Shown piece by piece: positions 18,003 through 26,852 of a DNA stretch of 64,000 nucleotides. Numbering within the stretch: the first letter of the stretch is position 1; every line of letters begins with the position of its first letter. Made by a program: the position numbers and the translations under genes. A model generated the notes under the pieces. The model saw only the letters and a program-made list of their open reading frames with translations, did no database searches and was not told where the DNA came from. This DNA comes from FEN-1219 sp963810755 (lineage in GTDB: Bacteria; Pseudomonadota; Gammaproteobacteria; Steroidobacterales; Rariloculaceae): the NCBI GenBank assembly GCA_963810755.1, contig CAWEOP010000003.1:434001-498000 (forward strand), in the 5' to 3' direction.

Positions 18003-18954
18003 TGAGCACTGCGAGCAGGAGCAATGCCGCGACGCCGTTGTGCGCGACCGCGACGGGCAGGGGAACGCCGAACACGACGATACTAACACCCAGGGTTAGC
18101 TGTAGCAGGAGCGCCGCGATCACCGCGAGACCGTCCGGCCGGGTCGCAGACTCGAACGCGAGCCGCACGCCGAGCAGCGCTATCAGGAGCGCGGCGGCAA
18201 TCGCGCCGAGACGATGGGTGAAGTGCACCGCCACGCGTGCGGGATGATCGAGCACGCCGCCCTCGTAGTTCTGCCCCACGCCGCGCCACAGCACGAACCC
18301 TTCCTCGAAGTCCGCGATCGCCGGCCACCACTGCGTTTGGCAAGTCGGGAAGTCGGGACACGCGAGCGCCGCGTAGTTGGAGCTCGTCCAGCCGCCGAGG
18401 AAGATCTGCAGCGCGAGCGCCGCGAAAGCCGCGAGGCCGAGCATGCGCAGCCGCGGACTCACGGACGGCAGAGTCGACGAGCGCCAGCGCGCGAGCGACG
18501 ACATCACCGCGAGCGTCGCGAGCCCGCCGAACAAGTGCGCGACGACGATGAGCGGCTTGAGTAGCAGCGTCACGGTCCACATGCCGAGCAGCGCCTGGAA
18601 CAGGATCAAGCCGAGCAGCACGATCGGCCGCCGCCGCGGCTGCTGCGGATCCTTGCGATTACGCCATGCCACGGCCGCGAGCGCCGCGCAGACGAGCACG
18701 AGCGAGCCCGCGAGGTAGCGGTGGATCATCTCGCGCCACGCTTTGCCTTGCTCGAGCGGCCGCGCCGCGTACTGCTCGCTACCGACTTCTTGCGCCGCGG
18801 TTGCATGATCGGGCACGACGAGCCGCCCGTAGCAACCCGGCCAGTCGGGACATCCGAGACCCGCGTCGTGCAGTCGCACCCACGCGCCGAGCATCACGAC
18901 GAGAAGCGCGAGCCCGGTCCCGAACCGGGCGAGTCGGAGGAAAGTGACGTTCAT
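17974..18954 (-). CDS. ctaA: Haem A synthase CtaA
   Basis: 326 aa inner-membrane protein that oxidises the haem O methyl group to a formyl, giving haem A. Eight hydrophobic helices in two four-helix halves. Haem-ligand histidines are visible in REMIHRYLAG, VVAHLFGG, VHFTHRLGA and VAVAHNGVA. A cysteine pair lies in the first periplasmic loop (GLGCPDWPGCYG) and another in ALACPDFPTCQ. Sits between the SCO-like gene and ctaB in the second oxidase cluster. Confidence 0.95.
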   Translation of the reverse strand: MNVTFLRLARFGTGLALLVVMLGAWVRLHDAGLGCPDWPGCYGRLVVPDHATAAQEVGSEQYAARPLEQGKAWREMIHRYLAGSLVLVCAALAAVAWRNRKDPQQPRRRPIVLLGLILFQALLGMWTVTLLLKPLIVVAHLFGGLATLAVMSSLARWRSSTLPSVSPRLRMLGLAAFAALALQIFLGGWTSSNYAALACPDFPTCQTQWWPAIADFEEGFVLWRGVGQNYEGGVLDHPARVAVHFTHRLGAIAAALLIALLGVRLAFESATRPDGLAVIAALLLQLTLGVSIVVFGVPLPVAVAHNGVAALLLLAVLNANERIRQS

Positions 18955-19535
18955 CAGTTCGTTCCGGATACCGAGAGCAGGCGCTTCAAGTCGCGTAATA
19001 GTTCTTTCTGTTCGACTTCCGCGGGGTAGCTCGCGACGAGATTTCCCTGCGGATCGGCGAGGAGCACACGCCCGAGCCGCAGCCGATCCGCGCCGAGCGT
19101 GCGCGCGATCAGTGCGCCTTGCGCGTCGTCGAAGCGGCGCAGCAAGAGCGCTGGATCATCCTTCCTCAACCCATCCTGATCGGGAATGGCCAGCGGCTCG
19201 CCGCGCTGAAGAAAGACCCGTTGCACGCGGTCCGTGTCGCGGCCGAGCGCGCCGTGCACCTGGCGCACGCGCGCGAGGTCTTGGAGGCACTGCTGCTCGC
19301 AGGCGGCCATTCTTGCATAGATGAGCGACCATCGGTACGGACCGGAGCCGGCTCCCGGCGCGGCTCGGAGCCAGTCCGCGGAGACGCTGAGCCGGGGCTC
19401 GATCATCTCCCGGGAACCCGGCAGCCGGGGCAGCCATCCCAAGTCCGGCGAGCCGTAATAGATGAGGGTAGCGACCGCGAACGGCCCGAAGATCACGAGC
19501 CCGACGAGCCACGGCACGAACGACTTATGTCTCAC
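18954..19535 (-). CDS. SCO-like membrane-anchored thioredoxin-fold protein
   Basis: 193 aa with one N-terminal membrane anchor (about residues 9-27) and a periplasmic domain. The segment ARMAACEQQCLQDLARVRQVHGAL holds a CxxxC pair at residues 79 and 83, set like the copper-binding CxxxC of SCO/SenC proteins. The distal His that SCO proteins use for copper is not evident after it. Location between SURF1 and ctaA suggests a role in CuA-site assembly or thiol reduction of subunit II. Its start overlaps the SURF1 stop. Function is inferred. Confidence 0.7.
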   Translation of the reverse strand: MRHKSFVPWLVGLVIFGPFAVATLIYYGSPDLGWLPRLPGSREMIEPRLSVSADWLRAAPGAGSGPYRWSLIYARMAACEQQCLQDLARVRQVHGALGRDTDRVQRVFLQRGEPLAIPDQDGLRKDDPALLLRRFDDAQGALIARTLGADRLRLGRVLLADPQGNLVASYPAEVEQKELLRDLKRLLSVSGTN

Positions 19536-20287
19536 GCGCCACCCTCGCCCCTATGCGGCCTCCGCGTCCAAGATCGGAACGCGATGACGACGCCGGCACC
19601 GAACGCTCCAAGCGCGAGCAGGAACCACTGGCCCGCGTACGCGAGGTGACGCTCGATCGCGAGCCCCGGCGCGCGCCAGTCGCGCGCATAGCCGCCGGGT
19701 GCGGCATCGTCGAGCAGCAGCTCGTAGTCGAGCAGCGGCTCGCCGAGCAGCGCGCCGAGCTCCTGCGACGTTGGATAAACCACGACGGCGAGCGGTTCGG
19801 CCGCTGCGTTCGCGTTCGCGGGTCCCGCGCCGAGCCGGATTCCGGGCCGCGGCAAGCGCTCGATCCGCCCGTCGACCCAGCGTTGCGCGGATTCGACCGT
19901 GACGTCGGGCAGCACGCGCCGGTCGGGATCGGCCGGCACCCAACCGCGATTCACGAGCAGCCTGCGGTGATCGTCAGCGAGCGCGAGGGGCGTGAGCACT
20001 TCGTAACCCGCCACGCCGTCGCGGATCCGGTTGTCGAGCAGGAATTGGTGAGCGGTCACGTAGCTGCCGGACACTCGCAGGCGGCGGAAGCGGAGCTCGT
20101 CGGAGACGGCGTCGGGCGCGCGTTCGAGCGCCGGCTTCTCGGCCGCGGCGGCGAATTGCGCCCCGATCGCGCGCGTCTCGTCGGCGCGGCGCAGCTGCCA
20201 GGCCCCGAGCCGCGCCAACACGCCGGCAACGAGCAACAGACCCGCGATCGCTACGACCATGCGAACGGACGGCGCGCGCGCGCTCAC
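19532..20287 (-). CDS. SURF1 family cytochrome oxidase assembly protein
   Basis: 251 aa membrane protein that helps insert haem A into subunit I. Two membrane helices bracket a periplasmic domain, at about residues 10-28 and 220-240. Family marks include LGAWQLRRADE, the LLDNRIRDGVAGYEVLTPL stretch and VLVNRGWVP-like LLVNRGWVPADP, and the C-terminal HLAYAGQWFLLALG. In the second oxidase cluster. Confidence 0.93.
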   Translation of the reverse strand: MSARAPSVRMVVAIAGLLLVAGVLARLGAWQLRRADETRAIGAQFAAAAEKPALERAPDAVSDELRFRRLRVSGSYVTAHQFLLDNRIRDGVAGYEVLTPLALADDHRRLLVNRGWVPADPDRRVLPDVTVESAQRWVDGRIERLPRPGIRLGAGPANANAAAEPLAVVVYPTSQELGALLGEPLLDYELLLDDAAPGGYARDWRAPGLAIERHLAYAGQWFLLALGAFGAGVVIAFRSWTRRPHRGEGGA

Positions 20288-20325
20288 GCTAGAATCTCGA
20301 GCATGGCACGGATCGCGTCCACTTC

Positions 20326-20517
20326 ATGATTCCCGTCGCGTTCTTCTTCGCGATGCTCGCGAGCCTCGCGTTCGCCGTCTATGCGTTTCGCCGCGGCCGG
20401 TCGCTCTCGCTCGCGCGCGCGCTCACCGTGCGCATCGGCATCTCGGTTCTGTTCTTCGTGCTGCTGATGCTCGCCTGGTGGGCGGGGATCATCAAGCCGC
20501 ACGGCCTCGGCGGCTGA
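20326..20517 (+). CDS. DUF2909-type twin-transmembrane protein
   Basis: 63 aa protein with two hydrophobic helices (about residues 2-20 and 36-56) joined by a basic turn. The segment ALTVRIGISVLFFVLLMLAWWAG matches the small DUF2909 membrane proteins that sit between the subunit III and SURF1 genes in gammaproteobacterial cox clusters. As is usual there, it is encoded on the opposite strand. Role in the oxidase is unknown. Confidence 0.75.
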   Translation: MIPVAFFFAMLASLAFAVYAFRRGRSLSLARALTVRIGISVLFFVLLMLAWWAGIIKPHGLGG

Positions 20518-20536
20518 CGGTCGCGACTCTCTGTCG

Positions 20537-21427
20537 CTAGACCCAGTAGACGAAGAAGAACAGGGCTAGCCACACCACGTCGACGAAGTGCCAGTACCAG
20601 GCGACGGCTTCGAACGCGAAGTGCTTATCCGGCTTGAAATGTCCGCGCAGCACGCGGAGCCAGATGATCACGAGCATCAACGCGCCGAGCGTGACGTGCA
20701 GGCCGTGGAAGCCCGTGAGCATGAAGAACGTACCGCCGTAGATGCCCGTGTCGAGCCTGAGTCCGAGCTCCGTGTACGCGTGGATGTACTCCTCCGCCTG
20801 CAGGCCAAGGAAGACGAACCCGAGGATGAACGTGGCCGCGAGCCAGAAGATCAGCGCGCCGCGATGGCTCGCGCGCAGCGCGTGGTGCGCGATCGTGAGC
20901 GTGACGCCGCTCGAGAGCAGCAACGCCGTGTTGACCGCGGGAATGCCCCAGGCGCCCATGCGCTCGACCGGCGCATTCGCGGGGCCCGTCGATGGCCAGG
21001 TGTTCTCGAACCCGGGCCATAGCAGGAAGTTGGTGAAGAAGTTGTCGCCCTCGCCCGCGAGCCACGGAATGACGAGCTGGCGCGCGTAGAGCAACGTGCC
21101 GAAAAACACGCCGAAGAACATCACCTCCGAAAAGATGAACCAGCTCATCCCCCAGCGAAACGACGAGTCCACCTGCTTGTTGTACAGCCCGCCCTCGCTC
21201 TCGCCGATCACGGTGCCGAACCAGCCTACTAGCATGTAGACGAGAGACAGCAACCCGAAGAGCGCAACCCACGGTCCGAGGCTCGAGTCGTTGAACCAGA
21301 GCGCCCCACCGAGCATGAGCCCGAATAGACCGATCGAGCCAAAGATGGGCCAGCGCGTGCCATGCGGCACGTAATAGCGTCCGGCCGGCGCGTGTTCATG
21401 ATGAGCGGGGGAAGCGGCGTGGCTCAT
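20537..21427 (-). CDS. coxC: Cytochrome c oxidase subunit III (second cluster)
   Basis: 296 aa, seven-helix subunit III of a mitochondrial-type aa3 oxidase. Typical segments: YVPHGTRWPIFGSIGLF, FRWGMSWFIFSEVMFFGVFFGTL, the long loop GPANAPVERMGAWGIPAVNT, FFMLTGFHGLHVTLGA and the end AVAWYWHFVDVVWLALFFFVYWV. Follows Cox11 in the cluster and ends convergently with the DUF2909 gene. Confidence 0.96.
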   Translation of the reverse strand: MSHAASPAHHEHAPAGRYYVPHGTRWPIFGSIGLFGLMLGGALWFNDSSLGPWVALFGLLSLVYMLVGWFGTVIGESEGGLYNKQVDSSFRWGMSWFIFSEVMFFGVFFGTLLYARQLVIPWLAGEGDNFFTNFLLWPGFENTWPSTGPANAPVERMGAWGIPAVNTALLLSSGVTLTIAHHALRASHRGALIFWLAATFILGFVFLGLQAEEYIHAYTELGLRLDTGIYGGTFFMLTGFHGLHVTLGALMLVIIWLRVLRGHFKPDKHFAFEAVAWYWHFVDVVWLALFFFVYWV

Positions 21428-21439
21428 GACGGGGAGTCC

Positions 21440-21958
21440 TTACTCTGAAGCCGTGAAATACGTGTAGGCGAGCGACAGCGTGTCGACCTGCGCCGGCAGC
21501 TCGGGCGCGACCATGAACGCGAGCTTGAGCTCGCGCGTCTCGCGCGCCTCGAATGCCTGGGTCGTGAAGCAGAAGCACTCGGTCTTGCGGAAGTACTTCG
21601 CTGCCGCGCCTGGCGCGATGCTTGGCACGGCCTGCGCGACGAGCGGCGTTCCCGTGAGGTTGGTCGCGTGGAAGTGCGTCTCGTAGATCTCGCCGGGGTG
21701 GACGTCCATGTGGCTCACGTCCGGGGCGAACTCCCACGGCGCGCCGCGCGCGACGGACGCCAGGAACTCGACCCTTACGGTGCGGCTCGAATCCACTCGC
21801 TCGACGACTTGCTCGGCCGCGTTCGCGGTCTTGCCGCCGTAACCGGTGAGCGTGCAGAAAGCGTCGTAGAGAGGCACGAGAGCGAAGCCGAACACGAACA
21901 TTGCGGCGACTATTCCCGCAAGCTTCCATGGGAGCCAGCGATCGACCGGGTTGCTCAT
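21440..21958 (-). CDS. ctaG: Cytochrome c oxidase assembly protein CtaG/Cox11
   Basis: Inner-membrane copper chaperone that delivers copper to CuB of subunit I. 172 aa: an N-terminal membrane helix (about residues 12-30), then an Ig-like periplasmic domain. The copper-binding CFCF motif is in FRKTECFCFTTQ. The family stretch YDAFCTLTGYGG carries a third conserved Cys. Positioned between the small membrane protein and coxC. Confidence 0.96.
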   Translation of the reverse strand: MSNPVDRWLPWKLAGIVAAMFVFGFALVPLYDAFCTLTGYGGKTANAAEQVVERVDSSRTVRVEFLASVARGAPWEFAPDVSHMDVHPGEIYETHFHATNLTGTPLVAQAVPSIAPGAAAKYFRKTECFCFTTQAFEARETRELKLAFMVAPELPAQVDTLSLAYTYFTASE

Positions 21959-21962
21959 GGGA

Positions 21963-22133
21963 TCAGAAACCGGCGCTCGCGCGCCACAGGTTCCAAGCGA
22001 TGAAGCCGACGTAGAACAGGACCGCGAGCGCCGCGATCGTCCAAGCGTTGCGCTTGATCTTGGCCGCGAGCGCGGGATCGCGCCCGCCCGCTCGGTGCGG
22101 CTCGGCCGTCCTTGACCGCTCCGCGCTCGTCAT
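21963..22133 (-). CDS. Small cox-cluster membrane protein
   Basis: 56 aa protein with a basic N-terminus and one hydrophobic helix (WTIAALAVLFYVGFIAWNLW). Its ATG overlaps the coxA stop codon (TGATG), and it ends four bases before ctaG starts. Small single-helix proteins at this spot are common in gammaproteobacterial cox operons and are thought to help oxidase assembly. The helix, overlapping start and position make it a real gene in my view. Confidence 0.75.
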   Translation of the reverse strand: MTSAERSRTAEPHRAGGRDPALAAKIKRNAWTIAALAVLFYVGFIAWNLWRASAGF

Positions 22134-23737
22134 TTGATCACCGGCGGCTCGTCGAAGGTGTGATGCGGCGCCGGCGACGGCACTGTCCATTCGAGGCCGG
22201 TCGGGTGGTCCCAGACCATGTCGGTGGCCTTCGGGCCGCCGCGGACGCACTTGATGATCACGTAGACGAACAAGAGCTGCGACAGCCCGAGCCCGAACGC
22301 GCCGACGCTCGAGATCATGTTGAAGTCGACGAACTGCACGGAGTAGTCGGGAATGCGGCGCGGCATGCCCGCGAGCCCCAAGAAGTGCTGCGGGAAGAAC
22401 GTGACGTTCGTGAAGATCGCGGTGAGCCAGAAGTGCAGCTTGCCGAGCTTCTCGTCGTACATGTGGCCGGTCATCTTCGGCAGCCAGTAGTACGAGCCCG
22501 CGAACGCACCGAACAACGCGCCCGGCACGAGCACATAGTGGAAGTGCGCGACGACGAAATAGGTGTCGTGGTACTGGATGTCGGCCGGCACGATCGCGAG
22601 CATCAAGCCCGAGAAGCCGCCGAGCGTGAACAGGAACAGGAACGCGAGCGCGTACAGCATCGGCGTCTCGAACGACAGCGAGCCCTTCCACAGCGTGGAG
22701 GTCCAATTGAAGATCTTCACACCCGTCGGCACCGCGATGATCATCGTCGACAGCATGAAGAACAGCTGGCCCGCGAGCGGCATTCCGACCGTGAACATGT
22801 GGTGCGCCCAGACGACGAGCGACAGGAACGCGATGCTCGCCGTGGCGTAGACCATCGCGGCGTAGCCGAACAGCGGCTTGCGCGCGAACGTCGGGATGAC
22901 CTCCGAGATGATGCCGAACGCCGGCAGGATGATGATGTACACCTCGGGATGGCCGAAGAACCAGAAGATGTGCTGGAACAGCACCGGGTCGCCGCCGCCC
23001 GCGGCCGAGAAGAAGCTCGTGCCGAAGAAGCGGTCGGTGAGCAGCATCGTGACGCCGCCCGCGAGCACCGGCATCGCGAGCACGAGCAAATACGCCGTGA
23101 TCAGCCAGCTCCAGACGAACATCGGCATCTTGAGCAGGATCATGCCCGGAGCGCGTAGGTTCATGATCGTGACGATGATGTTGATCGCCGCGAGGATCGA
23201 CGATATGCCGAGCAAGTGCACCGCGAAGATCAGGAACGGGAACGCATCGCCGGTTTGCAGCACGAGCGGCGGATACATCGTCCAGCCGCCGGCGGGGGCA
23301 CCGCCCGGGAAGAACAGAGTCATCAGCAGCAGCGTGGTCGCGAACGGCAGCAGCCAGAACGACCAGTTGTTCAAGCGCGGCAGGGCCATGTCGGGCGCGC
23401 CGATCATCAGCGGCACGAACCAGTTCGCGAAGCCTGCGAACGCCGGCATGATCATGCCGAAAACCATGATCAGCGCGTGCACCGTGGTCATCTGATTGAA
23501 GCGCACGGGATTGACGAACTGCAGACCGGGCTCGAACAGCTCCGCGCGAATGACGAGCGCCATCGCGCCGCCGATGAAGAACATCAGCAGCGCGAACAGC
23601 ATGTAGAGCGTGCCGATGTCCTTGTGGTTCGTGGTGGTGACCCAGCGCAGGATCCAGGCCAGCGCGCCGCCGTGCCCATGACCATGGGAGTGATCGCCAT
23701 GGGAGTGATCGCCGTGCGTGTCGATGACCGTGCTCAT
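22130..23737 (-). CDS. coxA: Cytochrome c oxidase subunit I (second cluster, aa3 type)
   Basis: Catalytic subunit, 535 aa, close to mitochondrial COX1. Canonical features: TTNHKDIGTLY, GNYxxPLMIGAPDMA-type FVPLMIGAPDMALPRLNN, GHPEVYI with the A1-type Glu and Tyr, VWAHHMF, PTGVKIFNW (K channel), DTYFVVAHFHYVL (haem ligands). The N-terminus has a His-rich stretch (HGDHSHGDHSHGHGHG), which is uncommon and could bind metal. Between coxB and the small membrane protein gene. Confidence 0.97.
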   Translation of the reverse strand: MSTVIDTHGDHSHGDHSHGHGHGGALAWILRWVTTTNHKDIGTLYMLFALLMFFIGGAMALVIRAELFEPGLQFVNPVRFNQMTTVHALIMVFGMIMPAFAGFANWFVPLMIGAPDMALPRLNNWSFWLLPFATTLLLMTLFFPGGAPAGGWTMYPPLVLQTGDAFPFLIFAVHLLGISSILAAINIIVTIMNLRAPGMILLKMPMFVWSWLITAYLLVLAMPVLAGGVTMLLTDRFFGTSFFSAAGGGDPVLFQHIFWFFGHPEVYIIILPAFGIISEVIPTFARKPLFGYAAMVYATASIAFLSLVVWAHHMFTVGMPLAGQLFFMLSTMIIAVPTGVKIFNWTSTLWKGSLSFETPMLYALAFLFLFTLGGFSGLMLAIVPADIQYHDTYFVVAHFHYVLVPGALFGAFAGSYYWLPKMTGHMYDEKLGKLHFWLTAIFTNVTFFPQHFLGLAGMPRRIPDYSVQFVDFNMISSVGAFGLGLSQLLFVYVIIKCVRGGPKATDMVWDHPTGLEWTVPSPAPHHTFDEPPVIK

Positions 23738-23780
23738 GCGTGCTCTTCCTTGTCCTTGCGCGCGCGTTCCGATGCGCCGC

Positions 23781-24584
23781 TCATGGCCGCGCGGCGCGGT
23801 GCGCCGTCAGCCACGTTTCGTATTCGGTGCGGTTCACCACTCGAACGACGATCGGCATGAAGCCGTGGTCCATCCCGCACAGCTCCGCGCATTGGCCGCG
23901 GTACGTGCCTTCGGTGTCGGCTTTGAACCAGGCCTCGTTGATGTAGCCCGGCACCGCGTCCTTCTTCACGCCGAACGCGGGCACCCACCACGCGTGAATG
24001 ACGTCCGCGCCGGTGACGAGCAGCCGCACCTTCGCATCGACCGGCACGACGACCGGATTGTCCACCTCGAGCAAGTAGTTCTCGACCGTGCCTGGATCCA
24101 CGCCGGAGTCGAGCTGCCGCGCCGCATTGCTCGCGCGATCGAGCACGCTGTAGAACTTCACGCCTTCGTCGATGTAGTCGTACTGCCAACGCCACTGAAG
24201 GCCCGTGACCTTGATCGTGAGATCGGCGTCGCGCGTGTCCTCCATGCGGATCAGCGTCTCGGCCGCCGGCACCGCGAGCGCAACGAGGATCACGGCCGGG
24301 ATGACGGTCCAGATCACCTCGGCCGTCGAGTTGTGCGTGAACTTCGCCGGCTTCGCGCCCGCGGACTTACGGAACTTGACGATCGCATAGATCATCGCGC
24401 TATAGACGCCGGCCGCGATGAGCACGCAGACCCAGAGCACCATCATGTGCAGGTCGTAGATCTCGCGGCTCGTGGTGGTCACACCGACCGGCATGTTGAG
24501 CTCGAAGTCTGCCCAAGCGGGGGCGGCTGAGCTCAGAGCGAGCAAGGCCGAAGACAAGACGAAAACGCGGGTCCTGTTAATCAT
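23781..24584 (-). CDS. coxB: Cytochrome c oxidase subunit II (second cluster)
   Basis: 267 aa CuA subunit without fused cytochrome domains, unlike the first cluster's. A signal peptide (MINRTRVFVLSSALLALSSAAPAWA) is followed by two membrane helices and a cupredoxin domain. The CuA motif is QCAELCGMDHGFM, with the upstream His in ADVIHAWWVPAFG. QWRWQYDY is the usual aromatic electron-entry stretch. Start at the ATG that opens the signal peptide. First gene of the second oxidase operon, 110 bp after bioC. Confidence 0.96.
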   Translation of the reverse strand: MINRTRVFVLSSALLALSSAAPAWADFELNMPVGVTTTSREIYDLHMMVLWVCVLIAAGVYSAMIYAIVKFRKSAGAKPAKFTHNSTAEVIWTVIPAVILVALAVPAAETLIRMEDTRDADLTIKVTGLQWRWQYDYIDEGVKFYSVLDRASNAARQLDSGVDPGTVENYLLEVDNPVVVPVDAKVRLLVTGADVIHAWWVPAFGVKKDAVPGYINEAWFKADTEGTYRGQCAELCGMDHGFMPIVVRVVNRTEYETWLTAHRAARP

Positions 24585-24694
24585 GCGTCCTGCAGAATTT
24601 TGAAGCCGGCGGAACACGCGTCCTGCGCGTGCGGCGCGAATTCTAGCAGAAGCGGGCTCCGCGCCGAGGGAACGACGGTTATTCGCCCTCCGGC

Positions 24695-25732
24695 CTAGGG
24701 CGTATCCCGACTCCGCCTGCGTCCGATTCGCTCGACCGCGAAGGCCGTTTCGGAGGAACCGGGCACCGGCGCTCGACGTGGACCGCCGCCCCAGGCCTGC
24801 CCGAGCACGAGCTCTACCGTCACGGCGAACCGGCCGTCGCGGCCCGCGGCCACCATGCGCCGCTCGAAGGCTGCCCAGCGCCTCGGCCCCGTGAGCTCGC
24901 GGCGCCGGCCCGCCGCGACGTTGACGGCGCCCCACGCGCGCAGGTCGCGCACGAGCGCCGCGGGCTGCGCGTAGGTGAGCTCGAGGCGGTCCACATCGAG
25001 CACGGGCTCCGCGAGCCCCGCCGCGAGCGCGAGATCGCCGAGGTCGTGCATGTCGAACGCCGCGTGCACGTGCAGCCGATCGTCGACCTCGGCCCACGCG
25101 CGCCGCACCTCCTGGAGCGAATCGGGACCGAGCGTCGCGAACAGCAGGAGGCCTCCGGCTTCGAGCACGCGCGCGGCCTCCGCGAACAGATTCTGCGGCC
25201 GGCACCAAGGCAGGACGAGGTTCGCGAGCATGAGCTGCACGCTGCCGGTCGCGAGCGGCAGGCGCTCCGCGTCGCCGCCGACGACGGCAATCGATGGGTC
25301 CGCGGCCGCCACGGCGCACGCCGAGCGCGCGGCCGCGAGCATCCCGCGGCTCGAGTCGACCGCGAGCACGCGGGCACCGGGATAGCGCTCCGCGAGCGCG
25401 CGTGCACCGCGCGCGGTGGCGCAGCCGAGATCGACCGCGACGCGCGGCTCGAGGCGAAAAAAGCTCAGGCGTTCGAGCAGACGCGCGCGCGTCTCGTCGT
25501 GCACGACCCACGTGGCGTCGAAGCCGCTCGCTCCGTCGAACGCGCCGGGCGAGGCCGCGGGGTCGAACGCCCCCCTTGCGGCCGCGGGGTCGAACGCGCG
25601 CCTTGCGGCCGCGGGGTCGAATGCGCGCCTTGCGGCCGCGGCGGGTCGGAATGCGCGCCTCGCGGCCGCGAAGTCGAATGCGCGCCTCGCGGCGCGACGC
25701 TCGGGCAACGCGGAATCGAGGCTAACGCTCAT
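24695..25732 (-). CDS. bioC: Malonyl-ACP O-methyltransferase BioC with expanded N-terminal repeat
   Basis: SAM-dependent methyltransferase that starts biotin synthesis by methylating malonyl-ACP. 345 aa, longer than the usual 250-300 or so. SAM-binding motif I is VDLGCATARGARAL, a variant of DLGCGTG. The acidic motif AVDSSRGML and the later LVLPWC and LLLFATLGPDSLQE segments match BioC. The extra length is an N-terminal run of about six 9-residue copies of ARRAFDPAA. BioC normally carries one such helix near its start. It follows bioB by 27 bp; bioF, bioH and bioD are not in the window. Confidence 0.85.
   Translation of the reverse strand: MSVSLDSALPERRAARRAFDFAAARRAFRPAAAARRAFDPAAARRAFDPAAARGAFDPAASPGAFDGASGFDATWVVHDETRARLLERLSFFRLEPRVAVDLGCATARGARALAERYPGARVLAVDSSRGMLAAARSACAVAAADPSIAVVGGDAERLPLATGSVQLMLANLVLPWCRPQNLFAEAARVLEAGGLLLFATLGPDSLQEVRRAWAEVDDRLHVHAAFDMHDLGDLALAAGLAEPVLDVDRLELTYAQPAALVRDLRAWGAVNVAAGRRRELTGPRRWAAFERRMVAAGRDGRFAVTVELVLGQAWGGGPRRAPVPGSSETAFAVERIGRRRSRDTP
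25524..25691 (-). repeat. 27-bp tandem repeat inside bioC
   Basis: About five good copies, plus degenerate edge copies, of a 27-bp unit (one of 30 bp) with GCGGCCGCGGGGTCGAA at its core. Clear units start at 25551, 25578, 25605, 25632 and 25662. The length is a multiple of three, so the reading frame stays open and encodes repeated ARRAFDPAA. Confidence 0.9.
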
Positions 25733-25759
25733 CGGCTCGCAGCCGCACGGCAGCGCCGC

Positions 25760-26759
25760 TCAAGAGGCGAGCGGCTCCGGCGCGATGCCGAGCCGCGCGA
25801 ACAGTCGCTGGTCGGCCTCGCAGTCCGGGTTGCCCGTGGTGAGCAGCTTCTCGCCGTAGAAGATCGAGTTCGCGCCCGCAAAGAAGCACAGGGCCTGGAG
25901 CTCGTCGCTGAACTCGGCGCGCCCGGCCGACAGCCGCACGTGCGAGCGCGGCATCAGGATGCGCGCGACCGCGATCGCGCGCACGAACTCGAAAGGATCG
26001 AGCGGCGCTGCCCCCTGCATCGGTGTACCGGGGATCGGCACGAGGTCGTTGATGGGCACGCTTTCCGGTTGCGGATCGAGCGTCGCGAGCGTCTGGAGCA
26101 GCGCCGCGCGGTCGGCGCGCGTCTCGCCCATCCCGAGGATCCCGCCGCAGCACACCTTGAGGCCCGGCGGCGCGCACGCGCGCGAGCGTCTCGAGCCGGT
26201 CCGCGTAGGTCCGAGTGCTGATGATCGTCTCGTAGAACTCTGGCGACGAATCGAGATTGTGGTTGTAGTAGTCGAGGCCGGCGGCCGCGAGCTTCTCCGC
26301 TTGGCCGGGCCGCAGGAGCCCAAGCGTCGCGCACGTCTCGAGCCCCAGTGCTTTGACCTCTTCGATCATCGCGAGAATGGGCTCGAGCTGCGCATCCTTC
26401 GGACCGCGATACGACGCGCCCATGCAAAAGCGCGTCGCGCCCGCTTCCTTCGCGCGGCGCGCGGCCGCGCGGACCTCGTCGAGCGGCATCAAGTCATGCG
26501 TGTCGACGCCCGTCTGGTAGCGGATGCTCTGCGGGCAGTACGCGCAATCCTCGGGACAAGCGCCCGTCTTGATCGACAGCAGCGTCGAGACCTGCACCGC
26601 GTTCGGATCGAAGCTTTGCCGATGCACCCACTGCGCGCTGTACAAGAGGTCGTTAAGCGGGAGCGCGAACAGCGCCTCGACCTCCTCGAACGTCCAATCG
26701 TGCCGCGGCTCCGCGGTGATGCGCGTGCCGCCCGCTTTTTCCCGCTCGAGTGCCGACAT
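25760..26759 (-). CDS. bioB: Biotin synthase, one frameshift in this sequence
   Basis: Radical SAM enzyme that inserts sulfur into dethiobiotin. Start MSALEREKAGG at 26759. The iron-sulfur motif is intact: CPEDCAYCPQS, the CxxxCxxC of radical SAM enzymes. YNHNLDSSPEFYETI and the C-terminal FFAGANSIFYGEKLLTTGNP are canonical. Around 26163-26165 the frame slips: VRAAGPQGV should read VRAAGLKVCCGGILGMGE. Removing one base from a CCC run (plus strand) restores it. Both halves are perfectly conserved, so sequence error is likelier than decay. Divergent from comF. Confidence 0.88.
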
Positions 26760-26852
26760 TCCGTGCTCGCTCCGTCGTTGCGATGCGCGCCAGTCTGAGT
26801 AGCGGCGAATAGGGCTGTCAACCCAGCGCACCGCACGAGGTTTACGGCGAAC

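Noticed and set aside
25551..25688. CRISPR-like reading of the bioC tandem repeat
   Set aside because: Units are contiguous with no spacers and keep an open reading frame, so it is a coding minisatellite.
26163..26165. Programmed frameshift in bioB
   Set aside because: No slippery heptamer with downstream structure is apparent, and similar slips occur in unrelated genes, so error is simpler.
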